64,000 nt of DNA from Dasypus novemcinctus. Taxonomy: Eukaryota; Chordata; Mammalia; Cingulata; Dasypodidae. The translations under genes were made by a program, and so were the position numbers. How positions within the stretch are numbered: position 1 is the first letter of the stretch; each line of letters starts with the position of its first letter. The stretch lies in the NCBI RefSeq assembly GCF_030445035.2, contig NC_080702.1, positions 30,751,843-30,815,842 of the forward strand, written 5' to 3'. Positions 1 through 12,487 of the stretch are shown one piece after another. The notes under the pieces were generated by a model that saw only the letters and a program-made list of their open reading frames with translations, ran no database searches and was not told the origin of the DNA.

Positions 1-2
1 GA

Positions 3-2814
3 AGAAGGAAGGAAATAACAAAGATAAGAGCAGAACTAAATGAAATAGAAAATAAGAAAGCACTTGAAAAAATAAACAAGACCAAGAGCTGGTTTTTTGA
101 GAAGATCAACAAAATTGACAAACCTTTGGCGAGACTAACAAAGAAAAAAAGAGAAAAGATGCAAATACACAAAATAAGAAATGAGAAAAGTGATATCACC
201 ACTGACCCCACAGAAATAAAGACTATCATAAGAGGATACTTTGAAAAACTATATTCCAACAAAAATGACAATTTAGAAGAAATGGACAAATTCCTAGGAA
301 TACATAAGCAGCCCATACTGACGAAAGAAGAAATTGATGATCTTAACAAACCAATCACAAGCAAAGAGATAGAATCAGTTATTAAAAATCTCCCAACTAA
401 GAAGAGCCCAGGGCCAGATGGCTTCACAGGTGAATTCTACAAAACATTCCGGAAAGAACTAACACCAATCCTGTTGAAACTATTCCAAAAAATCGAAACA
501 GAAGGAACACTGCCTAATTCCTTCTATGATGCCAACATTACCCTAGTACCAAAGCCAAACAAAGACACCACAAGAAAGGAAAATTACAGACCAATTTCTC
601 TAATGAACCTAGACGCAAAAATACTTAACAAAATACTTGCTAATCGTATTCAACAACACATTAAACGAATTATACACCATGACCAAGTGGGATTTATTCC
701 AGGTATGCAAGGATGGTTCAACATAAGAAAATCAATCAATGTAATACACCATATAAACAGATTGAGAGAAAAAAACCACATGATTATATCTATAGATGCA
801 GAAAAGGCATTTGACAAAATACAGCACCCCTTCCTGATAAAAACACTCCAAAAGATCGGAATACAAGGAAACTTTTTGAACATGATAAAGAGTATATATG
901 AAAAACCTAAAGCCAACATTGTTTACAATGGCGAAATCCTGAAATCCTTCCCTCTAAAATCAGGAACAAGACAAGGATGCCCATTGTCTCCGCTCCTATT
1001 TAACATTGTCTTGGAAGTACTGGCTCGAGCACTGAGACAAGAACCAGATATAAAAGGCATTCAAATTGGAAGGGAAGAAGTCAAAATTTCATTATTTGCA
1101 GATGACATGATCCTATATATAGAAAACCCTGAGAGATCTACAACAAAGCTCCTAGAACTCATAAATGAGTTTTGCAAAGTCGCAGGTTATAAGATCAATG
1201 CGCAAAAATCAGTAGCATTTCTATACACCAATAATGAGCAAGATCAGGAGGAAATCAAGAAACAAATACCATTCACAATAGTAAATAAAAAAATCAAATA
1301 CTTAGGAATAAATTTAACTAAAGAGGTAAAAACTTATACATCGAGAACTATACAAGATTGTTCAAGGAAATCAAAGAAGACCTAAATAAATGGAAGAATA
1401 TTCCCTGTTCATGGATAGGAAGACTGAATATTATTAAGATGTCATTCCTACCAAAACTGATCTACACATTCAATGCAATCCCAATAAAAATCAAAGCAGC
1501 CTTCTTTAAGGAACTAGAAAAACTAACTATGAAATTTATTTGGAATAAAAAGAGACCCCGAATAGCCAAAGACATATTGAAAAAGAAAAACAAAATAGGA
1601 GGAATCACACTTCCTGACTTCAAAACATACTACAAAGCTACAGTAGTGAAAACAGCATGGTACTGGCATAAGGAGAGACACACAGACCAATGGAATCGAA
1701 TTGAAAGTTCAGATATAGAACCTCATGTATACAGCCATATAATATTCGATAAAGCCACCAAACCCTCTCAACTGGGAGAGAATGGCCTATTCAACAAATG
1801 GTGCCTGGAGAACTGGATAGCTATATGTAGAAGAATGAAAGAGGATTACCATCTCACACCTTATACAAAGATCAACTCAAGATGGATCAAAGACCTAAAT
1901 ATAAGAGCCAAGACCATAAAGACCTTAGAAAGCAGTGTAGGGAAACATCTACAGGACCTTGTAATAGGAAATGGCTTCATGAATATCACACCAAAAGCAC
2001 GAGCAGCAAAAGAACAAATAGATAAATGGGACTACCTCAAAATTAAAGCCTTCTGCACCTCAAAGGAGTTTGTCAAGAAAGTAAAAAGGGAACCCACACA
2101 ATGGGAGAAAATATTTGGCAACCATATATCTGATAAGAGACTTATAACTTGCATATATAAAGAACTCATAGATCTCGAAAACAAAAAGATAAACAACCCA
2201 TTTAAAAAATGGGAAAAAGATTTAAACAGACACTTCTCCAAAGAAGAAATACAAATGGCTAAAAAGCACATGAAAAAATGCTCCAAATCCCTAGCTATCA
2301 GGGAAATTCAAATCAAAACTACAATGAGATACCATCTTTCTCCCATAAGATTGGCAGCCATGAAAAAACAGTAGAATACAAAGGCTGGAGAGGATGTGAA
2401 GAAAGGGGAACACTCATCCATTGCTGGTGGGAATGCAGAAGGATCCAACCATTCTGGAGGACAGTTTGGCAGTTTCTCAAAAAATTATCCATAGATTTGC
2501 CATATGACCCAGCAATACCACTGCTGGGTATATACCCATCAGATCTGAAAACAAGGACACAAACCGATATATGTACACCAATGTTCATAGCAGCATTGTT
2601 CACCATCGCCAAAAGTTGGAATCAATCCAAAAGTCCATCAACAGATGAGTGGATCAATAAAATGTGGTATATACACACAATGGAATACTACTCAGCTGTA
2701 AGAACCAATACACTACAATCGCACGTGATAACATGGATGAACCTTGAGAATCTTATGTTGAGTGAAGCAACCCAGGCATTGAAGGACAAATACTATATGA
2801 CCTCAATGATATGA
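3..2814 (+). pseudogene. L1 ORF2p remnant: reverse transcriptase and C-terminal region, two frameshifts
   Basis: ORF2p nicks target DNA and reverse-transcribes L1 RNA there. The visible part is open from base 3 to 1385, then continues in a second frame (1358-2374) and a third (about 2360-2814). The reverse transcriptase core is clear: NYRPISL near 585-605, [14 protein letters not shown] near 790-830, the [15 protein letters not shown] block near 960-1000, and the catalytic FADD at 1095-1106. The C-terminal cysteine-rich segment (GWRGC, HCWWEC, near 2386-2436) lies in the last frame. Two single-base-type shifts, near 1330 and near 2365, break the protein. I saw no other stop codon inside the joined frames, so decay is light. 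The endonuclease domain lies off the left edge. Not a host gene. Confidence 0.92.
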
Positions 2815-5391
2815 AATAAGTTAACTGCCTCAGAGAGCTAGAGTCTGGAAAAGTGGCTTACTGGAAATCGGGGGGTGGAGGAAGGCTGTGAGTTAATGTC
2901 TGTAGGGGTGGAATCTGTGATGAGCTGGGGGTAAGTATGAGCACAAAGAAGGGACAAAATGGGGGCAAGGGGTCACCTTCGGGTGGGGTTTTATGGGTTT
3001 GAGGGGGGCTGGGGATGGGAAGAGGGGTAATATGGTCCAAGAAATAGGTGGGAGGGAGGGACAACATACAAACATGGGAGAGTGCCAGAAGTTCATTGAG
3101 AACTAAATGTTGAGTAAAACGTATCAAAGTATAAGTAGGAGGGTTACCTGGTTAGGACACTCAGGGGGTATGGTCTGATGCGGGACGGACTCCGGAGGGA
3201 ATAGCTGAAGGCTCATTTTGCCAAGCTGGGTTCTACCATTGGGTGGGGTGGACCCATATCCTGGGGAAGACTAATGCCGTCGAATAGAGAGAACTGTATC
3301 TCTCGTGAGAAAGGACGGCTCCCAGGGCATTAGATTGGCAGGCGTTGTGGGCCCTAAGGGGAGGGGAAAATGGACGTGCAATGGATGGAACAAAGGTAAA
3401 TAAGGGGGCAAAAGAGGATTTATGTGAGAGTACACGAGGATGAATATAAAACAGCTAATATTCCACCAAAAACATATAGAGGACGACAGACTAATAATGA
3501 AAACCGTAAGACAAAACATAGGGTAACTAAAAAATTTAGAAAACTGTACAACCTAAAGTATGGACCACATAGTAAGCACAAATGTTACCTTGTTTGAAAA
3601 CTATAGTTTCGGAATCTGTACATCAGTTTCAGGAAATATGATATGAATAAGTTAAAAGATTATTGCTGTGGAAGGGAAAAGGTTTTATGGTGGATCTGGG
3701 GAAATACTGTATATTGTATATATGAATTTTGGTGATCTAAGACTCTTCTGAAGCTGACATTATGTTGGGATTCACTTTACGGGAAGTTTTGGATCACAGA
3801 GCGGTTCAACAATGGCAGCGGAGGAATACTGATATGGGATGTTATTGACAGGATATATATGGTTGACAGGGAGTTATACAGGGCATATGCCCAGGGTATA
3901 TGGTAATGTCTATATATACTCATAGTGGAAACAATTAAAAACAACAGCTGGGGGGGTACTGGGCTCCTGGCCGGGGGGTCACTGTTGTGGGCCCTGGGAG
4001 AGCAGCGGCAATCCTCCAGGTGCAATGGCAAGAACCAGGAAGGAAGGAGGGCCCAACAGTGGGCTCTTGATACTAATGGCTACACTTTTGAGCCTATGCA
4101 CCTGCAATAAGAACAAGGCCTAGAGTAGCATTGTGCCTGGGGGTTTCCTCCTGACAGCCTTCATGTTACTCAAATGTGGCCACTCTCACAGCCAAACTCA
4201 GCGTGTAGATGTGATGCATTCCCCCCAGCGTGGGACACGACACCCGGAGATGAGCCTCCCTGGCACCGAGGGATCACTACCACATACCAGCTGAAGAAGC
4301 AACTAGAAAATGACCTTGAATTAAAGATTCAATGCAGAACAGCAGAATATACCTGTCTACATATAATAACATGACTTCGGGAAGCGGTTTGACCTAATGT
4401 AAGGGGGAAATGGAAAGGAGAAATGAGATTATAAGGCTGTGAGTCCCTAAGAAAGAATCTGGAGGTTGTCAGAAGGAATACCCCTATGTACAACTGAACA
4501 GAGTCTAAGAGACAGATAAGGTAGATACAACCCCAGGTATTGGTTCTTTTGAGGGATAAAGAGACCCACGGGTTCTATGGTCATGGCAGAAGGGGTTCAC
4601 TGCCATGACAGATGGCCCTTCTTTGGAGCTGGTGTTTCTGCATGATGGAAATGGACTCAGAGGGGATCTCTTTTCACAAGACTTGCATGCTACTTTATTG
4701 GAATTGTAGTTGGTGCTGGGTTTAAGATATATGTAGGGGATTTGAATCTCTGGACTGATAATATGACACCCAGGCCCAGAGCCTCAACAGACTTCAGCTC
4801 CTACACTTTGACTTATTGGACTTACTCCACTCAGCTAACATGGAGTTGAAGAAGGTCAACCACCACAACATGGAGCCTAGAGTGTCTACAACTGGAAGCG
4901 GGAAGAGTGCATCCAGTACCCATGTGCAATCTAAGCCCTCACTTGACATAGGTGTGCAATGGACACAACCAATCCAATGTCCACAGAGAAAATGTGGAAT
5001 GGGTGTGGGAATGGTACCCATGGGGGCTGCTGGGTGTGGGGAACGGGAGGAAGAGATGAGATGTGGAGGCGTTTTCGGGACGTGGAGTTGTCCTGGATAG
5101 TGCTTCACGGACAATTACGGGACACTGTAGATCCCCCCAGGGCCCACTGGATGGAACGTGAGAGAGTCTGGGCTATGATGTGGACCATTGACTATGGGGT
5201 GCAGTGATGCTCAGAGATGAACTTACCAGGTGCAATGGATGTATCACGATGATGGGAGAGAGTGTTGCTGTGGGGGGAGTGGGGGGCGGGGGCGGTGGGG
5301 TTGAATGGGACCTCATATATTTTTTTTAATGTAATAAAAAATAATAATAAAAAATAAATATTAAAAAAAAAGAAAAAAAAAAGAAAAGGTA
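2815..5391 (+). other. L1 3' UTR
   Basis: About 2.58 kb of non-coding L1 sequence between the ORF2 stop and the A-rich tail, much longer than the few hundred bases usual in primate L1. Short open frames here (for example 4959-5207) have no protein character. Homologous pieces in this window are at 5.69-6.17, 7.42-8.06, 24.92-25.36, 27.18-27.99, 32.4-34.19, 39.16-39.56, 44.0-45.09, 45.49-45.94, 46.53-47.18, 48.7-51.68, 53.91-54.17, 56.48-56.60, 58.89-60.97 and 62.11-63.14 kb. Confidence 0.85.
2981..3027 (+). other. G-run cluster with quadruplex potential in the L1 3' UTR
   Basis: Seven runs of three to six G separated by short loops lie within 47 bases on the plus strand, inside a G-rich stretch spanning about 2865-3065. 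Quadruplex-forming tracts at this place in L1 3' UTRs are known from other mammals. Folding here is inferred from composition only. Confidence 0.6.
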
Positions 5392-5692
5392 TATATCATC
5401 ATTTCCAATTTGTTTATCTTTTTTTTTGCTTTGCCTAATTTCTCTGGTTTAGAACAATGTCAGTGATTAAATTATTTATTTAAATTAATTATCTTAGTTA
5501 AATGAAGTGAAAAATGGAAAAGCTTTATTAATATTTGGAAGTGATGTTTCCACAAACTTATGAATATAATTAACATTGCTGCATTGCACATTTGAAATTG
5601 AAATGTGGAAATTATATGTTGTATTTATATTACACAATAAAATTTAAAAATTCAAAATATTCTAAAACAAACAAAAATTGACATAATAATAA
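5392..5692. mobile_element. Old L1 debris, mixed orientation
   Basis: A short antisense ORF2-like piece (about 5395-5470) is followed by AT-rich sequence whose end (about 5560-5650) resembles the sense terminus of an ancient L1. No gene is visible. Confidence 0.4.
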
Positions 5693-6174
5693 TAAAGGGA
5701 AAAAACTTCATGAACTGTGTAGGGCAATAAGTGAACAATAGAAGGTCTCTACTCTAGTCCATCACTCACTCAGAAATCCTGAGTGTTATCGGATGGTTAT
5801 ACCCACCCTGCCCTAATTTAGAGTGGCGTTAAATCTCATGGGGCAGATGAATGGGAATATCTTGCTCAAAGTTGCGGGCTCTTTTCCTTGGGATGGTCAT
5901 TGCTTGTCATCATGTAGGTGTTGTCCCTCTGTTTAGGCTCAGGGCCCAACTCACACATGGACTACTGAAAGATTTAGGTCTCTTGTACATACACCTATTA
6001 ATGCTTAGTAGCAGTGCTCCAAAATGTGTTCATCAATTTTAACAAAGTACTACACAAATGAAGCATGTTGTTAATGTGAGAAATTGTGGGAGGGATTTGG
6101 AGCAGGGCCTATTTGAATCCCCTATATTTTTCATGTAAATTTATGTAACCTAAGTGTTTAAAAAAGAAAAACAA
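5693..6174 (+). mobile_element. L1 3' end with 5' inversion (twin priming)
   Basis: The first part (about 5693-5985) is L1 3' UTR in antisense and the rest (about 5990-6174) is the sense 3' end closing in an A-rich tail. This is the inverted-then-sense layout produced by twin priming. Near-identical 12-base flanks (ACATAATAATAA at 5681-5692, ACATAATCATAA at 6175-6186) serve as target-site duplications. Confidence 0.75.
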
Positions 6175-6186
6175 ACATAATCATAA

Positions 6187-7095
6187 AATGAAGTAAAATG
6201 AATTGTGAACTGCAAAAGTCTATGAAACAACACATTCTGAGCTTCATTCCAAATGTGATTACATGCATTGGACAAAATTAAGTCCCATTCTTCATTCATT
6301 AAATCAGAATAGTAAAACCTAATTTCATATAAAAATGAAATGATGCAAATAAAGGCATGAATATTAAATGGCCAGCATTGTGCCTGGTATTAATAGTGAA
6401 TGTTTTATACATTATGATTCAATTTCCCATACCTCCTTCCTTGTTCCACTGTACTATTTCCAGCACTCATCATCTCCCCAGGATTTTGGCAGCAGGAAGA
6501 GTCACTTTGACCCATAATGAGTTTTCCAAAGAGCAAGCCTTTTCATGAACATCATCTTCTATAAAACCAGCACTGACTGTCCAATAACTTCCAATAAACA
6601 CCCATTTTGTGTACAAAACAAAGGCTGCCTGTAATCTGGCTTATTCCAGGCTGGTAAGCCTCATCTTCCACATTCCAAGTTTTTCCCTTCACTGTTCATT
6701 AGATATAAAGAACTATTTTAAAATCTCACCATATCTTATGGTTATATCAATCACGTATTTGTGTCCCTGTCATCTCTTCTTGTTGTGCTACCCCCTTCAT
6801 AGATGGGAATTACTCCACTTCCTCCATCAAGGCTCAGTAAAGTTATTACCTCCCTTGTTTTGTGAAGCCTTCTCTAACCTCTGCAAGATGAGCCCAGTTT
6901 TAGACCCACTTCACCAGGTTGTCAGTGCCATATTGCATGCCATCACATCTATTTATTTTTGCATGTAATATCTTAGAAATGAGGAATATTGTCCTACTCA
7001 TTTCTTTATTCCTAAATAATTTGTAATGCCTAACATGAGGTATTTGATAAATAAATATTGCTGAATGACAAAAATAAATAATAGATGTAGTTGAC
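6187..7095 (+). repeat. Partial OR-unit copy (unit 0) with L2 relic
   Basis: The start resembles 14.62-14.75, 30.0-30.12 and 40.4-40.5 kb. From about 6570 to 7075 the sequence reads as an L2-type relic in sense, ending in an AATAAATATTGCTGAATGA-like tail. Short open frames here are not coding. The unit breaks off near 7095, where an antisense L1 begins. Confidence 0.65.
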
Positions 7096-7234
7096 CATAT
7101 TCTTCCAAAAATTGCAGTGAAAGAAGAAGAAAGGACTTCCCGTACAATACTCTATAACCATAGCGAATCAGACATCTTTCTTGTTCCAGACCATTTTACT
7201 CTTGTTTACTTTTTCAGCATTGGGTATTTCATTG

Positions 7235-7237
<3 letters not shown>

Positions 7238-7269
<32 letters not shown>

Positions 7270-7283
7270 CTGTGTGTGTGTGT
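7238..7283. repeat. (TG)n microsatellite
   Basis: About 22 TG units with a small interruption. Confidence 0.95.
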
Positions 7284-7416
7284 GCATTTGAGAAGAAAGA
7301 AAGAAAGGTAGAAAAATAATTTTTATTCTTATTTTTGGATGTTTATTTAATGAAAGGGGATTGAATTCTGTCAAATGCATTTTCTGAAACTTCACACACT
7401 CTGTTGATTTCATCTA

Positions 7417-8064
7417 TTTTTTATTTCTTTATTTTTTTTAACATGTTACATTAAAAAATACAAGACTGCATATAACCCCAGCTCCCTCACCCCACTCCAC
7501 CAACTTCAGCAACCTCTTTCATCATCGTGGGACCTTCATTGCATTTGGTGAATACATTTGGGAGCACTGCTGCACCACATAGATAATGGTTTATATCATG
7601 TTTACACTCTCCCCCAGTCCACCCAGTGGGCCAAGAAAAGACATACAGTGTCCAGCAGCTGTCCATGTAGTACCACCCAGAACAACTCCAGGTACTGAAA
7701 ATGGCATCACATCTTATCTCTTCTTCCTCTCCCTAACCTCAGCAGCTACTGTGGCCACTTTCTCCACATTAATGCTACATTTTCTTCCATTACTAATCAC
7801 AATATTTCCATAGTACAATATCAGTAAGTCTGCTCTAGCCCATACTCTATTCCTCCATCCTGTGGACCCTGGGATGGTTATGTCCATTCCACTTCTATTT
7901 CAAGAGGGGGCTTAGATTCCACATGGATGATGGAAGCACTTCTCCTGCTTGCAGTTGTAGGCACTCTTGTCTCCCTGGTGTGGTGGTTGACTTTCTTCAC
8001 CTCCCTGTTAGCTACCCAGGGTAAGTCCAGTAAACTAGAGGGTAGGAGTTGCAAGTCTGAATAA
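7417..8064 (-). mobile_element. L1 3' end, antisense insertion
   Basis: Begins with the complement of an L1 poly(A)-proximal end and runs back through about 650 bases of 3' UTR, matching the complement of 27.4-27.99 kb. It is 5' truncated near 8064 and sits inside the older antisense L1. Confidence 0.85.
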
Positions 8065-8150
8065 TTTTCTCATGTTAAGCGCCCGTGAAACCTGGAATAA
8101 ATACCACATGCTCATGAAGGATAACTCTTTTTTATCATCTGTTGAGTTTA

Positions 8151-8528
8151 TTTATTTATTTATTTTTTAAAGATTTATTTATTTATTACCCCCCCCTCCC
8201 CTGGTTGTCTGTTCTTGGTGTCTATTTGCTGCGTCTTGTTTCTTTGTCCGCTTCTGTTGTCGTCAGCGGCACGGGAAGTGTGGGCGGCGCCATTCCTGGG
8301 CAGGATGCTCTTTCTTTTCACGCTGGGCGGCTTTCCTCACGGGCGCACTCCTTGCTCGTGGGGCTCCCCCACGCGGGGGACACCCTTGTGTGGCACGGCA
8401 CTCCTTGCGTGCATCAGCACTGCACATGGCCAGTTCCATACGGGTCAAGGAGGCCCGGGGTTTGAACCGCGGACCTCCCATATGGTAGACGGACGCCCTA
8501 ACCACTGGGCCAAAGTCCGTTTTCCCGC
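8151..8528 (-). mobile_element. tRNA-derived SINE (armadillo DAS type), full length
   Basis: In minus orientation the element starts with a tRNA-like head and ends in a T-rich run on the plus strand. The complement of the B box (GGTTTGAACC) is at 8459-8468 and the A-box region at about 8498-8519. Target-site duplications are 14 bases with one mismatch (8137-8150 and 8529-8542). The high GC and few CpG losses suggest a relatively young copy. Confidence 0.92.
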
Positions 8529-9299
8529 ATCTGTTGAATTTAATATGCTAGCCTTTGTTGAGGGTTTTGCATCTATATTCAAATGTGAAATTGTCCCTTG
8601 GTTTTCTTTACTTGTTAGATCTTAAAGTAGCTCTGGGTTGACAATAACTTCAGCCTTCTAGAATGAATTTTGAAGGGACCTCTTGTCTTCAATTTAGAAG
8701 CATGTGAGAACTATTGGAAATAATTCTTCTTTGAACATATGATAGAATTAATCTTTGAAGCTGACTGATCCTGGACTTTTATGGGAGGTTTTTACTTACT
8801 GATGCAATCCCTTAACTTGTTATAAATCTGTGGAGACCTACATCTTTTTGAGTATGTTTATAAAACTTGAATGTTGCTAAAAATTTATACATTTCTTCAA
8901 ACTTATCTAGATTGTTTCCATACCATTTTCACAGTATTCACTTATAATCCTTTAATATCTGCAATTTCTAGCAATGTCCTCAGTTTCAATTTAGGTTTTA
9001 TTAATTTGTCTCCTCCCTTTTTTCTTTTTCAATGTATCTTAAGCTTTGAAATTTTATTGATCTCTCCCAAGAAGCAACTTTTTATTTCATTTGATCTCTC
9101 AATTTTTTTTCCATTTTCTATGTCATATGTCTCCACTCAAATAATTTTTATTTCCATTCTTTTACAAGCTTTAAATTCTGTATTCCCTTCTTTTTATAGT
9201 TCCTCCACATCTGTAGAAAGACTACTGATTGTTGTTTCCTATTTTTAAATGTAGATATTGATAGCTACTAATTTCCTTTCAACTTTTAAATTCATCCCT

Positions 9300-9860
9300 A
9301 GAATGATGTGACAGAAGGAATTCATCACCTGAAAAATAAATAATAATAAGGATCTTGATGTGATGTGTAGAGGTGTTTAAATGCCAGGTGAGGTTCTAGC
9401 AGACTGTCAACACTGAAGTCCTTAAGATTCTATATTAGTGAAGTGGGTTCATAAAGGGTTGAAGTCCAAAATTTTCCTAAGTAAAATCGCTGAAAATTAT
9501 AATTTTTTCACTGTGAGAATGACTCAAAATCAGAGCCTGATCATATGGCATGATAAATTAAAAAATAAGATGAATTCAAACTTTGCCAAAAAAGGTGAAG
9601 TGAATAATGAATAATGGCCAGATCACATTTTTTTCAAGATTAGACACTAGCTCACAGCGATTATTATTCCCAAAATGCCACTCTGGTTTTCAAGTCAAAG
9701 GAATGGATGGCTCTGGAGTCAGGTGATGAAGGAGGTATTGGCCTTTTTCTAGTTCACAGAGAACACAGTAGGTTATATAAAAACTCTGGTATTATTTCCT
9801 AATATCTGGGAAAACTAATGGTTGGCAGTGGACAAAATTAACACATGGCTCTGCTAAATC
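9300..9860. other. Unique stretch shared between OR units
   Basis: No gene seen. It is collinear with 35.77-36.33 kb and, in its first part, with 19.09-19.30 kb, which makes it useful for aligning the duplicated units. Confidence 0.7.
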
Positions 9861-12091
9861 AATTTTAATGAAACATATCCATCAAACATAAAATCCCTCT
9901 AAAATATACAATGGACTTTGGTATAATTACAGAGTTGTGCATTCATCACTTCAATCAATTTTAGTGATTTTTCATTTCTCCAAAAAGAAAATATCTATAA
10001 ACTACAACAACAAAAAACAGAAAGCAATCAAGCAAAAGAACACAAAATCCTACCCCGTGTAAGTCACCTCTCAATCACGTTATCCATCCCTTGCAATACA
10101 TAATTGCTATTCTATTTTTGTCACTAGAATTTATTTGAATTTTCATTTTGTATAGACCAAATCTAACAATAGGTAGTAATTGCTGCCTACATTCTTTCAC
10201 TTACCATTATTAGTAATATAAAATATATTATTATGCACTACTGTCCAAAGTTTGTTTTGATTGTATTTTTGCCCAACATCATCCTGATACAAACATCTCA
10301 TAACATCAACATATATATTTTTCCATTTCATAGAAAACATTCTTATATATAAGCACTATTAACAATATTCATTTTTCAAAAGAGGGTTCACTATGCTATC
10401 AAGTTCTAAGTTATAATTTTTTCTTCTAGTGACATAATTGACCTTGGACTTCCCTTTCAATCACTGCTTTACTCATATACTAGGGCTGCTAATTACAAAC
10501 ACTCTGATGTGCTTTCACTATTTCTGTGCATTTCCAAATGTTTACAAATACACTTTTACCAATTCCGCACATATTAAAACTCACCTCTCAAATCTATAAA
10601 CTCATTGTATTTTCTAATGACATATATTCTATCTCTTAACTCCATGAGATTGCTCATTAGACTCAGTTCATAATATCAAAATCATACAATGTTTCAACTT
10701 TTGTGTCTGACTTGCATTACTCAGCTTTATGTTCCCTTGTTTCCTCTATGTTGTCATATGCTTCAGGATTTCTTTCTTTTCAGAGTTGAATAATATTCCA
10801 TCATATGTATATACCACAATATTTTTATGGGTTGCTTACCATAATTGTGAATAATGATGCTATGAGCCTTGCAGTGCAGATATATGTTCATATTCTAGCT
10901 CTCAGTTCTTCTGGGTATAAACCTAGTAATGGCAATGCCAGGTCACATGGCAGATCTATATCTGACTTCCTTAGGAATTTTCCAATGGAATTACAGAGCA
11001 GCTGTCCTATACTAGAGTTCCATTAATAGTGAATACACATTATTATCTCTCCAAATTCTCTCCAACCCTGGCGGATTCCTATTTTTTTCATAATGACTTT
11101 CTATATTAAGTGTGAAATGATATCTTGTTGTACCTTTGCTTTGGATTTCAAAAATAACTAGTGATATTGAACATTTTCTCATGTTTTATCACCATTGGAT
11201 CTCTTCTTTAGAAAACTGTCCATTAAAGTCATTTGCCCCCCCTTTTTTATTGTTTATTGTTTTTTTTTTATTTGTCTTTATATTGTTGAGTTGTCATATC
11301 TTTTTATATGTCATGGATATTAAAGCCTTGTCATAAGTGTGGTTTCCAAATATTTTCTCACATTAAGCAGGTTGACTTATGACCCCCTTCACAAAGTCCT
11401 TCAGGTGTAAACATGTTTAGTTTTCAGGAAGATCATTTATTTATATTTTCTTTCATTGCTCAGCTTTGGGAATAAGGTTTAAGAGAACTTCACATACCTA
11501 AAGAAATTGAAGATGTTTCCCTTTGTTAACTTCCAGGAAATTTCCTGAACTTTATATTTAGACATTTGATTCATTTTGCATTGATTCTTGTGTGAGGAGT
11601 GAGGTAGGATTCCTGTTTCATTATTTTGGTTAGTGATAGCCATTTATTCCATGACCACTTGCTGGAGAAACTGCTCTCTCTTAGTAACATGAACTTGGTA
11701 GGATTATCAAAAATCAGTTGAACATAAAGCAGGGAGACTACTTGTGAACGATTAATTCTATTCCATTGATCATTTTATCTGTCTTTATGACAATACCAGG
11801 CTGTTTTGACCACTGTAGCTTTGTGATGCAATTCAACATCAAGAAGCATGAGCCCTCCTAGTTCGTTCTTCTGTTTTAGGAAGTTCTTGGCTGTTCGGGG
11901 TCACTGTTCCATCCAAATAAATTTGGTAATTGACTTTTATATTTATTTATTGTATGCTGTTGGAATTTTTAAATATGATTAGGTTGAAACTATGAATCAG
12001 TTTGGGTAGAATTGATCTCTTCATGGTATTTATTTTTAATCCATGAACAAAGAATATGCTTCCAATTGCTAAGATCTTCTTTGATTTCTTT
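9860..12091 (-). mobile_element. Old L1, antisense 3' UTR and ORF2 C-terminal region
   Basis: About 9860-10780 is the complement of an L1 3' UTR and about 10780-12090 the complement of the ORF2 3' half. The mid part (10800-11030) is the complement of the conserved ORF2 end and its downstream segment. Many stops. Confidence 0.75.
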
Positions 12092-12098
12092 TCACATT

Positions 12099-12480
12099 TC
12101 TTTATTTTTATTTATTTCTCTCCCATTCCCCGCCAATGTGTGCTTTCTCTGCTCATTAGCTCTGTGTTCTGTGTCTGCTGGCATTCTTGTCAGGTGGCAC
12201 CAGGAATCTGTGTCTCCTTCTATTGTATCATTTTGCTATGTCTGCTCTCCATGCATGTGTTGCCACTCCTGGTAGGGCAGCCCTTTTATCATGTGGGGTT
12301 GCTCTCCTTGTGAAGTACAGTCTTTGCACACGGGGCTCCCATACATGACACAGCACTCCTTACCCATGGCAGCATTCACATGGGCCAGCTTACCACATGG
12401 ATTATGAGACCCTGGTTTCAAACCCTGCACCCTCCATATGGTAGGTGGACACTTAATCAGTTGAGCCATGTCTGCTTCCC
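12099..12480 (-). mobile_element. tRNA-derived SINE (DAS type), older copy
   Basis: The layout matches the 8151 element: a T-rich start on the plus strand and the tRNA-like head at the right end, with the B-box complement near 12416-12426. It is more diverged. A 7-base target duplication TCACATT flanks it (12092-12098 and 12481-12487). Confidence 0.85.
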
Positions 12481-12487
12481 TCACATT

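Larger units (their letters stand above)
1..5391 (+). mobile_element. LINE-1 retrotransposon, 3' half with long 3' UTR
   Basis: The element enters from the left edge already inside ORF2, so its 5' UTR, ORF1 and endonuclease are not in the window. ORF2 runs to a stop at 2814. A 2.6-kb 3' UTR follows, ending in an A-rich tail from about 5330 to 5391. The UTR starts with a G-rich polypurine tract, as in other mammalian L1s. Fragments of this same 3' UTR recur in both orientations across the window, which identifies the lineage. The copy at 24.92-25.36 kb is nearly identical to 4.93-5.38 kb, so this L1 subfamily was active fairly recently. Confidence 0.93.
7096..9300 (-). mobile_element. Old L1 ORF2, antisense, interrupted twice
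   Basis: The plus strand reads as the complement of L1 ORF2. Pieces are at about 7100-7416, 8065-8150 and 8543-9300, split by an L1 3' end and by a SINE. Many stops; no functional frame. Homologous antisense L1s open the other OR units at 17.29 and 31.96 kb. Confidence 0.75.

Noticed and set aside
4959-5207. 82-codon frame, nearly identical to one at 25076-25324 (minus)
   Set aside because: Both are copies of the same young L1 3' UTR. The likeness reflects recent retrotransposition, and there is no protein signature.
8459-8520. tRNA-like sequence with A and B boxes
   Set aside because: It is the head of a SINE, repeated at other sites in the window, not a tRNA gene.
8142-8625. 107-136 codon frames on both strands
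   Set aside because: Entirely SINE sequence; high GC keeps several frames open.
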